Assembly: GCA_016719165.1 (NCBI GenBank)
Contig: JADKAJ010000009.1
Location: 40,174 to 104,173, forward strand
Source of the DNA: Chitinophagaceae bacterium
Lineage (GTDB): Bacteria; Bacteroidota; Bacteroidia; Chitinophagales; Chitinophagaceae
Direction of reading: 5' to 3'
DNA: 64,000 nucleotides
Position 1 is the stretch's first letter. Each line of letters opens with the position of its first letter. Both the position numbers and the translations under genes were made by a program. The notes under the pieces were generated by a model. It worked only from the letters and a program-made list of their open reading frames with translations. It was not told where the DNA came from and did not search any database. This document shows, piece by piece, positions 45,873 to 54,685 of this stretch.

Positions 45873-46463
45873 ATGTTCTATGAATTCAAAGGCATAAAAC
45901 CTGTTGCTGACACAACCTCTTTTGTGCATCCGCAGGCTGCTGTAACAGGCAATGTGATCATTGGCAAACATTGCTATATCGGCCCCGGCGCTGCCTTACG
46001 TGGAGATTGGGGGCAGATCATTCTTGAAGATGGTTGTAATGTGCAGGAAAACTGTACCATTCATATGTTTCCCGGTGTTACTGTCGTTTTAAAAGAAGGC
46101 GCCCATATCGGACATGGTGCTATCATTCACGGTGCAACAATCGGTAAAAATTGCCTGGTAGGTATGAATAGTGTGATAATGGATAACGTTCTATTAGGTG
46201 ATGAAAGTATAGTGGGGGCATTGACGTTAATAAAAGAAGGAGAAATAATTCCTGCCAGAAGTGTGGTGGTAGGGAATCCCGGCAAGATCATCAAACAGGT
46301 TAGTGATGAAATGCTAACCTGGAAAACCAAGGGTACAAAATTGTATCAGCAATTACCCGGTGATTGTTTTACGATGCTGAAACCCTGTAACCCAAAGCGC
46401 AAGGCTGGAAAAAAACATGCACCAGGCAATACTGGCTATTCCAGCTGGAAAACGCTTAAATAG
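45873..46463 (+). CDS. paaY: PaaY-type hexapeptide-repeat thioesterase / gamma-carbonic-anhydrase-like
   Basis: 196 residues with left-handed beta-helix hexapeptide repeats (VIIGKHCYIGPGAALRGDWG). Metal-binding His are spaced as in gamma carbonic anhydrases (TIHMFPG, HIGHGAIIHGA). PaaY acts as a thioesterase on toxic CoA adducts that inhibit the epoxidase. The C-terminal tail (KRKAGKKHAPGNTGYSSW) is basic. It is the last gene of the cluster. Confidence 0.88.
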   Translation: MFYEFKGIKPVADTTSFVHPQAAVTGNVIIGKHCYIGPGAALRGDWGQIILEDGCNVQENCTIHMFPGVTVVLKEGAHIGHGAIIHGATIGKNCLVGMNSVIMDNVLLGDESIVGALTLIKEGEIIPARSVVVGNPGKIIKQVSDEMLTWKTKGTKLYQQLPGDCFTMLKPCNPKRKAGKKHAPGNTGYSSWKTLK

Positions 46464-46516
46464 TAAAAACCCTATTAACAATAGCGAAGACTTGCAGAAA
46501 TAATTTGGGTAGAATA

Positions 46517-46548
46517 CTTGCAACTATTGCAAGAGGATATTATTTTTG
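46517..46548 (+). promoter_or_regulatory. Strong promoter with overlapping palindromic operator
   Basis: TTG (46518-46520), a 20 nt spacer and TATTTTTG (46541-46548) match the Bacteroidota consensus. The perfect dyad CTTGCAACTATTGCAAG (46517-46533) covers the -33 element and half of the spacer, where a repressor would block transcription. A half-site CTTGCAG lies at 46491-46497. The downstream gene starts at 46714, leaving a leader of about 160 nt. Confidence 0.65.
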
Positions 46549-46713
46549 TCTTCTCCAACGTTCAATTCCTTCTAAAGAACCCTTGAGCATTACAATTTAA
46601 TCCGTCCATTATTCCTTTCTGAAATCCCTGATCTCAAATCCTGTAAATGACTGCCTGAGTCCAGCTCCGTTCAAACCATTTTGAAGAAGGATTTTTATTT
46701 CTAACATAAAACC

Positions 46714-48489
46714 ATGAGCATGAAAACTTTTACTTTCGTAAAAGGGATAATACCCCTTTTAACCTTAGCCCTATTCGCTGTAACCACTTCAGCGCAAACA
46801 GTAACTTTAAATCCTTCTGCTACGCAGAATATCAGCACAGGAGGAACAGTAAACTTCACCGCAACAAGAAGCAGTAATTCCCAAACATGGCCTGGTGGTA
46901 ATGGTCAATTTACTTACACCTGGAGTTCAAACCCTGCTGGTGTTACTTTTACAAATAACCCTAACACCACCAGTAATAGCAGTTCCGGCACAGTTGCTAC
47001 ATTCCCTGCAAACGGAACTTACCAGATCACCTGTTTTGTTCAGGAAGGTGGTGGTTTAAACGCTACTTCTGCAGCTACTACTGTTAATGTAACAGCACCG
47101 CTTCCCGCCAATCTTTGGGCCACTTCGTCAAATGGCACACAGATCTCTGCTTTCACAGTATCAAATGGCACTTACCAGAGCGGACCAAATAATATTTTTC
47201 CTGCCAGTTTCCCAGGCACTACTACTGGTGGTACAACCACTGCAGCACTTGGCCGAAGTGCATCACCCAGTATAACCCTGGGTCATTTTTACTGGCTACC
47301 CAATACTGGTAATAACAATGGCGTTGTTGAGGTTTTTGCGGCCACTTCTACCGGAGCAAATGTTACCCGTATTGGTTCCATTGATTTTAATGGTGGCAGC
47401 GGTAGTGACCTTGGATTTGTTCGTCTTGGTATGGGACCTGATGGTACGGGATGGATCCTGGCTGGTGATGGCACCAATCTTTACCTGGCAAAGTTTATTT
47501 CAAATGGTGTCAATCCAGTCAGTATTAGTGTTGAAGATGCCAGTGTGACCCTAAGCGGCGGTTCTGTATCTACATTCCAGAATGGTGACTTATGCATATC
47601 AGGTGCCGGCAATATTTATGCATTGGCCAATAACGGTAGTGGTGTTACACAAATTTTTATCGGTTTCCCCAATGGCAGTTCTACAACACTGACAAAAAAA
47701 TGGGATCTTGTCACTCCTGCCAGCACCCCATTTACAGGAACTGTTAACGGGGTTGCATTTGACCTTCTAGGTTCAATTTACTTGTCTACAGGAGATGGTT
47801 TGTACTATATTGACCAAAACACAGCTAACGGACCTGCCGGAACAGTTCAATGTTCACTGGTCAGATCCCAGACAGGATTGCAGGATCTGGCATCTAACGC
47901 CTTCCCAAGCCAGTCAACCTTGCCTGTTACCCTGATTAATTTTAGCGCTTCTTATCGTAACGGTACAACCACATTAACCTGGGAGACAGAAAATGAAACC
48001 AACTTCAGTCACTACGAAGTTGAAAGAAAAAGTGCTGCTGCGGAAGACTATAGTGATATAGCCAGCAAGACAGCCCTGGGAAATACCGGCCGTTCTTCTT
48101 ATCAGCATATCGATAATATAAACAGCCTAACAGATGATGTTGTTTATTATCGCCTCAAAATGGTGGATATAGATGGCGGATATAAGTACAGTAATGTGCT
48201 GATGGTTCGCAAAGAGAAGAAAACAATCAGTGGTATTACTATCAACCCCAACCCGGTAATGAGTGGGGATGCCGCTACAATTCGCATAGAATCTGCAGCC
48301 AGTGCAATGGTAACATTGCGAGTTGTGGATATGGCTGGCAGACAGGTAATTCAACAACAAAACAGGGTAAATGAAGGCATTAATAGCATTCCAGTTAATA
48401 ACCTGAATATTTTACAGCCTGGTATATATATAATTCAAATGTCAACCGGAGAAGAACTATCAGCGATTAAGTTTTCTGTAGTTCGTTGA
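46714..48489 (+). CDS. Secreted PKD-like protein with T9SS C-terminal domain
   Basis: 591 residues, signal peptide about 1-27 (LLTLALFAVTTSAQ). A PKD/Ig-like domain rich in Thr and Ser about 30-130 is followed by a propeller-like middle region about 135-405, then a conserved LPVTLINFSA segment near 405 that often precedes the T9SS module. The last 85 residues (INPNPVMSGDAATI ... LQPGIYIIQM) are the type-A sorting domain. It is therefore exported and probably anchored to the surface. Function is unknown. Driven by the operator-bearing promoter at 46517-46548. Confidence 0.78.
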   Translation: MSMKTFTFVKGIIPLLTLALFAVTTSAQTVTLNPSATQNISTGGTVNFTATRSSNSQTWPGGNGQFTYTWSSNPAGVTFTNNPNTTSNSSSGTVATFPANGTYQITCFVQEGGGLNATSAATTVNVTAPLPANLWATSSNGTQISAFTVSNGTYQSGPNNIFPASFPGTTTGGTTTAALGRSASPSITLGHFYWLPNTGNNNGVVEVFAATSTGANVTRIGSIDFNGGSGSDLGFVRLGMGPDGTGWILAGDGTNLYLAKFISNGVNPVSISVEDASVTLSGGSVSTFQNGDLCISGAGNIYALANNGSGVTQIFIGFPNGSSTTLTKKWDLVTPASTPFTGTVNGVAFDLLGSIYLSTGDGLYYIDQNTANGPAGTVQCSLVRSQTGLQDLASNAFPSQSTLPVTLINFSASYRNGTTTLTWETENETNFSHYEVERKSAAAEDYSDIASKTALGNTGRSSYQHIDNINSLTDDVVYYRLKMVDIDGGYKYSNVLMVRKEKKTISGITINPNPVMSGDAATIRIESAASAMVTLRVVDMAGRQVIQQQNRVNEGINSIPVNNLNILQPGIYIIQMSTGEELSAIKFSVVR

Positions 48490-48523
48490 GTTGAAAATCA
48501 ATGCTCAGGGTTTTAATACCTTG

Positions 48524-48560
48524 AACCCCCCTTGATTCGTTCGGGGGGGGTTTTTTATTT
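48524..48560 (+). terminator. GC-rich intrinsic terminator
   Basis: AACCCCCC (48524-48531) pairs with GGGGGGTT (48545-48552) around a short loop, then a long T-run. It ends the 46714 unit. Confidence 0.85.
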
Positions 48561-48662
48561 CACCCATCACCCTGTGCCCCTCATAAAAATTGTTTTTGTC
48601 ACAAAAAGAATTGTTGTAATTTAAAGTTGTTCTTTTTTAAAAAATAACTAAAAACCTTGTGT

Positions 48663-49922
48663 ATGAGAAGAAGTCTACCCCTCTTATCCCTTTGTGCAGC
48701 AACTGTTTTACATTCCTCTATTTCTGTAAATGCCCAGCAGGCTGATCGTTTTGCCTATGCAGTAACAGATGCCCAGCAAATGGGTGCCAACTGGAGTTTT
48801 TTAAGAAAACTGAACCTGCAAACCGGTGAGTACAGCCAGATCCTGCTCAGTGGCAATGATGCATCATTTCTTGCTTATAATGCAACCACAAAAAAACAAT
48901 TAGAAGCCCCGCTCATTGATTCCCGTTATGGACATACTATGAATGCGGCTTTTGGTAGCGGAGTGGCAGCAGTTGCGTATGATAAAAAGAACAATCGTCT
49001 TTATTATACACCAATGCTTTTCGATCAGATGCGTTATATTGATTTAAAAAGCATGAAAGTTTTTTATGTTACTGATAAAGCATTTACGGGAAAACCAATT
49101 AAGTCGGCTGACCAGGGCAATATTGTAACCCGCATGGCTATTGCGGCTGACGGAAACGGGTATGCATTAACCAACGATGGATCGCAGTTGATCCGCTTTA
49201 CCACAGGCAAAAACCTGAAGATTGAAGATCTCGGAGCATTGGTAGATGATCCGGCCAACAAAGGCGTTTCTGTGCATAATTCCTGCACTAGTTTTGGTGG
49301 TGATATGATTGCTGATGACGATGGAAACCTGTTTGTCATCTCTGCCCGTAACAATGTTTTCAAAATAGATATTGGATCAAAAGTGGCTACACATCTTGGA
49401 GCAATCACAGGATTACCCCAGGGTTTCACTGTTAATGGAGCAGCTGTAAATGAAAACAACCAGATCATAGTAAGCAGTGCCATGCAAACAGTTAATTTCA
49501 CTGTTGATTATAAAACATGGATCGCTTCTCCATATACTGTTACCGGTACTGGCTGGAACAGCTCTGATTTAGCCAACAGCAACCTGCTGGCTACTGCTGC
49601 TAAAAACAAAAATGCCGTGACAGAAGTAATGTCACGCAATACACCAGCAAATTCAGGTGATGGCAAGGTTAGCATTTATCCAAACCCCGTTTCCAATAAC
49701 CAGTTTGTGATTCAGTTCAATCAACTGGAAGCCGGTAATTATTCGGTACAGGTAACTGATGTGATGGGACGCCAGGTTATACAGCAATTAGTAAGCCTGA
49801 GCGGAGATAATCATGCACAAACGATCAGGCTCCATCCTTCCTCTGCCAAAGGTATTTATTTGATAAAAGTAACTGACCCCAACAGCAGATCCGTATTCAA
49901 TACAAAGGTGGTGGTTCAGTAA
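48663..49922 (+). CDS. Secreted propeller-like protein with T9SS C-terminal domain
   Basis: 419 residues from the ATG at 48663 (a TTG at 48657 is in frame). Signal peptide about 1-25 (ending VNAQQ). The body has repeated blade-like strands (GNGYALTNDGSQLIRF, DGNLFVISARNNVFKIDIG), suggesting a beta-propeller. The last about 80 residues (IYPNPVSNNQFVI ... AKGIYLIKVT) are the type-A T9SS signal. Function unknown. It follows another T9SS cargo gene but has its own region after a terminator. An odd palindrome TTTTTGTCACAAAAA (48593-48607) lies upstream. Confidence 0.75.
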   Translation: MRRSLPLLSLCAATVLHSSISVNAQQADRFAYAVTDAQQMGANWSFLRKLNLQTGEYSQILLSGNDASFLAYNATTKKQLEAPLIDSRYGHTMNAAFGSGVAAVAYDKKNNRLYYTPMLFDQMRYIDLKSMKVFYVTDKAFTGKPIKSADQGNIVTRMAIAADGNGYALTNDGSQLIRFTTGKNLKIEDLGALVDDPANKGVSVHNSCTSFGGDMIADDDGNLFVISARNNVFKIDIGSKVATHLGAITGLPQGFTVNGAAVNENNQIIVSSAMQTVNFTVDYKTWIASPYTVTGTGWNSSDLANSNLLATAAKNKNAVTEVMSRNTPANSGDGKVSIYPNPVSNNQFVIQFNQLEAGNYSVQVTDVMGRQVIQQLVSLSGDNHAQTIRLHPSSAKGIYLIKVTDPNSRSVFNTKVVVQ

Positions 49923-49940
49923 AAAATAGTTTCTTAATTA

Positions 49941-49970
49941 AAAGGCCTGCTTATAGCAGGTCTTTTTTAT
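49941..49970 (+). terminator. Intrinsic terminator
   Basis: AAAGGCCTGC (49941-49950) pairs with GCAGGTCTTT (49956-49965; one G-T pair), followed by T-rich DNA. It overlaps the end of the convergent DUF6970 gene region. Confidence 0.8.
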
Positions 49971-50356
49971 TTCTCAGCATTTTTCCAGATCGACTTTACG
50001 AATTTGGCTGTTGTGGCAAAGTCTTCGCATTTACCATCCCCTTTCCCGGTGATCCCACCCGAAGGTGCACACACTGCCTTACAACTATCATCATATACCA
50101 TATTGAAAAAATCACAGCACGGTGCTGTAAACAAAAAAACTTTTTTTCCATTATAAAGATATTCATCTACCTGCTGGGGAGGATTGGGCGGAATCTCCTT
50201 ATTCGCACTATCAATCAACCTCCTTACACAAACAGGAATAGAATCATTACAATTGATGTCATTCCTTACATCTGTTACATTTTCTTTCTCTTTTTTTTTG
50301 CCACACTCACTGGCAGATAAGAAAGGGAAAACCAGCAGGATCAACAGATATTTCAT
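49967..50356 (-). CDS. Exported DUF6970-like protein
   Basis: 129 residues from the ATG at 50356; a longer in-frame reading up to 50593 overlaps obg and is rejected. Signal peptide 1-16 with Cys at 18 (FLSASECGKKK), a poor lipobox. The Cys-rich C-terminal half (PVCVRRLI, then FTAPCCDFFNMVY and GGITGKGDGKCEDF) matches the pattern of DUF6970, a small Bacteroidota family of unknown function. It is divergent from obg with 96 bp between. Confidence 0.75.
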   Translation of the reverse strand: MKYLLILLVFPFLSASECGKKKEKENVTDVRNDINCNDSIPVCVRRLIDSANKEIPPNPPQQVDEYLYNGKKVFLFTAPCCDFFNMVYDDSCKAVCAPSGGITGKGDGKCEDFATTAKFVKSIWKNAEK

Positions 50357-50382
50357 AAATGAGCTGTTAGGATTGGTTAGGG

Positions 50383-50390
50383 TATATTTG
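50383..50390 (+). promoter_or_regulatory. Candidate -7 box of obg
   Basis: TATATTTG matches TAnnTTTG, 62 nt upstream of the TTG start of obg. No TTG at the ideal distance is seen. Confidence 0.4.
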
Positions 50391-50452
50391 CATGAACCCA
50401 CCGAAGGTAAGAGGAAAGATACAAAGGCGGGATTCACATTAAAAATACAGTT

Positions 50453-51454
50453 TTGGAGAAAAGTAATTTTGTAGACCAGATCCGCATTTTTTGCCGCAGT
50501 GGACATGGTGGCGCTGGTAACAAGCATTTTATGCGCAATAAATTCACCGCATTGGGTGGTCCTGATGGCGGTGATGGTGGCCGTGGCGCCCATATCATCC
50601 TGAAAGGCAATAGTAATCTCTGGACCTTACTGCACTTACGGTATTATAAGAATGTGCTGGCCGAAGATGGAGAAAAAGGTGGCGCCAATAACTGCCATGG
50701 CCGGGATGGAAAAGATATCATTATTGATGTACCGCTGGGTACTATTGCCCGGGATGAGGAAACTGGCAAACAGGAGGTAGAAATACTGGAAGATGGACAA
50801 GAGGTAATCTGGATGCCCGGTGGTAAAGGAGGATTGGGCAACTCACATTTTGCCACACCTACCAACCAGGCACCTGAATATGCGCAACCTGGATTGCCGG
50901 GTATTGAAGGCTGGAAAGTATTGGAATTAAAAGTACTGGCAGATGTAGGTCTTGTTGGTTTTCCCAATGCAGGCAAATCAACTTTATTATCTGTCATCAC
51001 TGCTGCCAAACCTAAGATTGCCAATTATGCTTTTACAACCCTCACTCCCAATTTGGGCATGGTGGAATACAGGGATGGAAAAAGTTTTTGCATAGCCGAC
51101 CTTCCGGGAATTATTGAAGGTGCAGCAGAAGGCAAAGGATTAGGTCATCGTTTTCTCCGGCATATAGAACGCAACTCTGTTTTATTGTTTTTAATTCCCG
51201 CAGACTGTGATGATCATAAAAAAGAATTTGACATATTGGTGAATGAGCTGGAACAATACAACCCCGAGTTGCTGCATAAACAATTCATCATTGCCATCAG
51301 CAAAAGCGATATGCTGGACGTTGAATTAAAAGATGCTATTGAAAAAGAATTGCCGGATAATATTCCACATGTGTTTATCTCGTCAATAACCAATAAAGGA
51401 TTGACAGAACTGAAAGACCTTTTATGGAATGTACTGAACCAACCGGTGGAATAA
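50453..51454 (+). CDS. obg: Obg-family GTPase
   Basis: 333 residues from a TTG start. The residues straight after it (EKSNFVDQIRIFCRSGHGGAG) are the conserved Obg beginning, so the rare start is credible. The glycine-rich Obg domain (1-158) is followed by the G domain with G1 GFPNAGKST, G3 DLPGIIEGA and G4 SKSD. It has no long C-terminal extension. Obg acts in late assembly of the 50S ribosomal subunit and in stress response and is normally essential. Confidence 0.96.
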   Translation: MEKSNFVDQIRIFCRSGHGGAGNKHFMRNKFTALGGPDGGDGGRGAHIILKGNSNLWTLLHLRYYKNVLAEDGEKGGANNCHGRDGKDIIIDVPLGTIARDEETGKQEVEILEDGQEVIWMPGGKGGLGNSHFATPTNQAPEYAQPGLPGIEGWKVLELKVLADVGLVGFPNAGKSTLLSVITAAKPKIANYAFTTLTPNLGMVEYRDGKSFCIADLPGIIEGAAEGKGLGHRFLRHIERNSVLLFLIPADCDDHKKEFDILVNELEQYNPELLHKQFIIAISKSDMLDVELKDAIEKELPDNIPHVFISSITNKGLTELKDLLWNVLNQPVE

Positions 51455-51778
51455 GAAGTATGCTACAAATGAATTAAGTGGTAATACCTGAATTGGTTGA
51501 GAATATGACATGTCTTTTTTCTATTTCAGAAAGAAGTATGCTGCTATCTGGTTCAAGACTCCGATGATCGTAAAATTATTAAGGATTCAATTACACCCTG
51601 TTTAGAAAACAGTTTGCCAGAAAAAAAGCTGGATTGAAAGTTCATTATTTTAGAAACGCTTCTCCATTTTATGAGTAAGCCCTTGTGTACTAAGATTTGT
51701 TATCCGGGAGTATGACCGATATCATTGAAAATGATGTAGAAATGGCCCAACTTGCGATAAGATTTTCCAATTGGGTTT
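51455..51778. other. Intergenic stretch with a short direct repeat
   Basis: No convincing gene. AAGAAGTATGCT occurs at 51453-51464 and 51531-51542, a 12 bp direct repeat. Two tiny ORFs (51510-51605 and one starting at 51712, MTDIIENDVEMAQLAIRF) cannot be supported. The region may hold remains of a lost gene. Confidence 0.4.
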
Positions 51779-52384
51779 ATGAAAAGGTCAGGCAAAAAAA
51801 TCCAGCCAATTTCAAAAATTAGTCTTTATTCTGCCCAAATTTTATATCGAAAAGTCCGATTCACAAAGCTTAGACCAGCTCGTTCCGCCCCCACAGAAAA
51901 AAGCCCGGTAGCTGAACCAGAAATGATGGACAACCGCCATAATTTATCAGCTGCCGGAAATCGATGGTCAAGCATATTAAGAACCCTAATTAACATTTTG
52001 CTGATCATAGTAGTAATAGCCGGGCTTGGATTATATAATGATAAAAATAATTATTTAGTCTCGGCAGGCGTCAGGCAAGGCCGTAATACAGTTTATGAAC
52101 TTGAAAGAATCGATAGTGCAGCAAATGCAATAGAAGAGATTTTTGCTGCATCAGATACAAACCAATTAGCGAAAATTTTGTCACCAGTTACATTAGAAAA
52201 GCGAAGACCTTACTTCCCGCAGTTAATAGAATTCATGCCGTCATTCGCTGCAGATTTCAAAACAAGAAAACTACAGCTTGTACGGGCCAGGTATGCAGTT
52301 TACGAGTTCAAAAGTTTGAGGGGAAAATTTCTTGCTGAGTTTTGTACCGATAGCAACGGATGTTGGGTATTGATGAACTTTTAA
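51779..52384 (+). CDS. Single-pass membrane protein of unknown function
   Basis: 201 residues from this ATG; Met49 or Met50 (51923 or 51926) are other starts, since the first 48 residues look unlike a folded domain (basic, Pro-containing). One transmembrane segment lies at about 67-86 (LRTLINILLIIVVIAGLGLY), followed by a mixed domain with FAASDTNQLAKILSPVTLEK. No family recognised. It starts 10 bp before the zinc-phospholipase-like gene, so the two are probably co-transcribed and may work together at the membrane. Confidence 0.5.
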   Translation: MKRSGKKIQPISKISLYSAQILYRKVRFTKLRPARSAPTEKSPVAEPEMMDNRHNLSAAGNRWSSILRTLINILLIIVVIAGLGLYNDKNNYLVSAGVRQGRNTVYELERIDSAANAIEEIFAASDTNQLAKILSPVTLEKRRPYFPQLIEFMPSFAADFKTRKLQLVRARYAVYEFKSLRGKFLAEFCTDSNGCWVLMNF

Positions 52385-52394
52385 AACAAACAAA

Positions 52395-54470
52395 ATGAAA
52401 ACACTTCTTTATTTCCGTTTGTTCTTAAGTGTAATATTTAGTTTATTACTAATACAATTTTTCTCCAATTATGGCAACAAAGCAGTTCATCCTGACCTGA
52501 ATGCCATGATACTGGGTGCATTTCTAAAGCAAAACAGCACTCCCACACAAGCGGAGCCCTTTTTTAAAAATTATACATTTCTGTTCCTTTCAGGAACAAC
52601 ACTCAAGGGTACTGCAGTTATCAAGGACGGATATTTTAGTCCTAATGATATTGCCGCTGCGGGCCTGGGATATGGATATTCTGAGGAAGGACCGGCTGAA
52701 AAAACGGTGAAAGGCTGGATTACACATGGAGGATATTCAGCTGATGTTCCTGAAGTACCTGCTTCTTTAAGGCACTTTTATGACCCGACCAAACCAGCCG
52801 GCAATCGTTATCTTACTGATATTGCCAATTCAAAAATTATGGGGTCTTTGCAAAAATATGTTCTCACCAACCCTAAAACCGATGCTGTAGAATGGGCTAT
52901 GGGTAAGCCAGGTATAGAAGCTCTCAGTGTCCAGGATCATTTCTATACATGGGAAAGGGGAAAGAACTGGATAAGAATGGCACTAAATGAGCAAAATAAA
53001 AAAAAGCAAAATGAATACATGGCCAATGCCTGGCGATCTCTTGGAGAAACCTTACACATGATTGCTGATAATGGTTGTCCGCCTCATGTTCGCAACGATG
53101 CACACCCTTCACCTTTCTTAAACAACAATACATTTTTGGGCAACCCAGATCCCTATGAAGAATTTATGGATCAACTAAAACAAGAAAAGCCAGATGTTTT
53201 TGCACAATTTGGCAAGGGTACACCGGATCCGGATTTTCGGAATAAAATTAATTCATTGAAAACAGGAAAGGAAATAGCCCATGAAATGGCGTATTTCACC
53301 AATAAAAATTTTGTAACCAATGAAACAATTTCCGGTATAGATAAAAATGGTAAAAAAATACAACAGCTCATTCATCCGGAATCCCCTTACTCCTCTCCGC
53401 TATTGCAACAAATGAAATATTATGAGTCAGATCATACTTATCGTACTTCCTCAGGTGTAAAACAATGTGCAGATGTTGTCTATTTTTCAGATCTTATACC
53501 CCGAATATCCGAACCAACTGTAACAATGGAATGTGTTATCTCTCAGGCAAAAGCCCTTATTCCAAATATCATTGTAGCAGGCAAAAACATGATAAAACTC
53601 TTCATTCCCAAACTAAAAGTGGAGATACAATCAGCTGAGAATACAACGGTTAAGGGCATGGTAAAACATATGAGAGATCCCGAATATGCCACAGAGATAA
53701 TGTATAATGGCCCCGTCAAACTGGTCCTTAAAGACAAAAATTTCAGAATAAAAAAAGAAATAGAGATTACAGCAAAAGACGGGGTTTTTGAAACCAGTGA
53801 ATTTGCATTAGGTAGTTCCGGCAATAAAGTGACTGCCATCATTGAATTTGGAGGAATACTTATCAATTCAGATCCGTTCAATTGCACTGTAGTCAGTAAT
53901 ACTCCGGTCATAAAAAGCGTTGCCGGAGGCTCCACAATTGATATGTTGATTTATGTAAACGGAACCTTTGACAAGGATTTCAGATGCGGAGCTTATAACA
54001 AACCTGCAGTAACGTGGATAGATATTGAAAACAATGGTATCCCTGTCAACAAGGGGTTGGGGGAATTCAAAGGAACAAAAAAATGGGGTGTTGATATTGT
54101 AGAGGTATCAGGAATCATCAGTGAGGAAAAGATTATCGAGTTGCGCTATCGCGGCACTTACACGGATGATGAAAGACAACAACAATGGGATATTACAGTA
54201 AAAGATATTCCTCTTTTGGATCCCGATCAAAAAGGAAAACATGGACAGATAACTTACCAGCTTCGGCCTTACGAAATGGGGCTCGAAAAAAAAGTTGTCA
54301 ATATGTATGAGCACCTGACCAATATAACTGTAAAAGAAGTTTGTATAAAAAATAAACAGTTTTCCCGAAATTTATCGTGGACAGACTGGGACAGAAAATT
54401 TGCCGGCACTACAGTTGCGTCAAGTCCGCTGATGCAACAATCTGCCATCCAAATAAGAGTGAACCGGTAA
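52395..54470 (+). CDS. Exported zinc-dependent phospholipase C-like protein
   Basis: 691 residues with an N-terminal hydrophobic segment (about 5-25). The block at 213-240 reads WRSLGETLHMIADNGCPPHV, then RNDAHP: His221, Asp225 and His231 give HX3DX5H, the zinc site signature of phospholipase C, and the following x2-N also fits. Other candidate ligands are His111, His127 (SLRHFYDP) and His237. This covers about 30-340; the rest (about 400-691) is a beta-rich region without a clear family, perhaps membrane or substrate binding. It may cleave phospholipids or phosphomonoesters. The bacterial enzymes of this family are about 250-370 residues, so the C-terminal half is extra. Confidence 0.65.
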   Translation: MKTLLYFRLFLSVIFSLLLIQFFSNYGNKAVHPDLNAMILGAFLKQNSTPTQAEPFFKNYTFLFLSGTTLKGTAVIKDGYFSPNDIAAAGLGYGYSEEGPAEKTVKGWITHGGYSADVPEVPASLRHFYDPTKPAGNRYLTDIANSKIMGSLQKYVLTNPKTDAVEWAMGKPGIEALSVQDHFYTWERGKNWIRMALNEQNKKKQNEYMANAWRSLGETLHMIADNGCPPHVRNDAHPSPFLNNNTFLGNPDPYEEFMDQLKQEKPDVFAQFGKGTPDPDFRNKINSLKTGKEIAHEMAYFTNKNFVTNETISGIDKNGKKIQQLIHPESPYSSPLLQQMKYYESDHTYRTSSGVKQCADVVYFSDLIPRISEPTVTMECVISQAKALIPNIIVAGKNMIKLFIPKLKVEIQSAENTTVKGMVKHMRDPEYATEIMYNGPVKLVLKDKNFRIKKEIEITAKDGVFETSEFALGSSGNKVTAIIEFGGILINSDPFNCTVVSNTPVIKSVAGGSTIDMLIYVNGTFDKDFRCGAYNKPAVTWIDIENNGIPVNKGLGEFKGTKKWGVDIVEVSGIISEEKIIELRYRGTYTDDERQQQWDITVKDIPLLDPDQKGKHGQITYQLRPYEMGLEKKVVNMYEHLTNITVKEVCIKNKQFSRNLSWTDWDRKFAGTTVASSPLMQQSAIQIRVNR

Positions 54471-54685
54471 ATTTTAATAAATGAAGAAGTCATATTGTAT
54501 CTGGTATTGATCTTTTACATAAGAGGAAGAAATTCAGATTTCTGAAATAATACGAGGTTTTTGCAACGAACTTCCGGAAAAGGCAATTAAAAAAATTACT
54601 CAGCCATATGCAATTATTGCATTTGATTTGTAAAACAAGGTGCAGAAAAATGCCAGCATCGGTAAAGGTGTTTCATTAGCCGGCA

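Noticed and set aside
48543..48550. G-quadruplex from a run of eight G
   Set aside because: The run is one arm of a terminator hairpin with the C-run just upstream; no further G-tracts are present.
50357..50593. N-terminal extension of the DUF6970 protein
   Set aside because: It would run through the obg promoter and the first codons of obg on the opposite strand. The internal ATG at 50356 begins a proper signal peptide.
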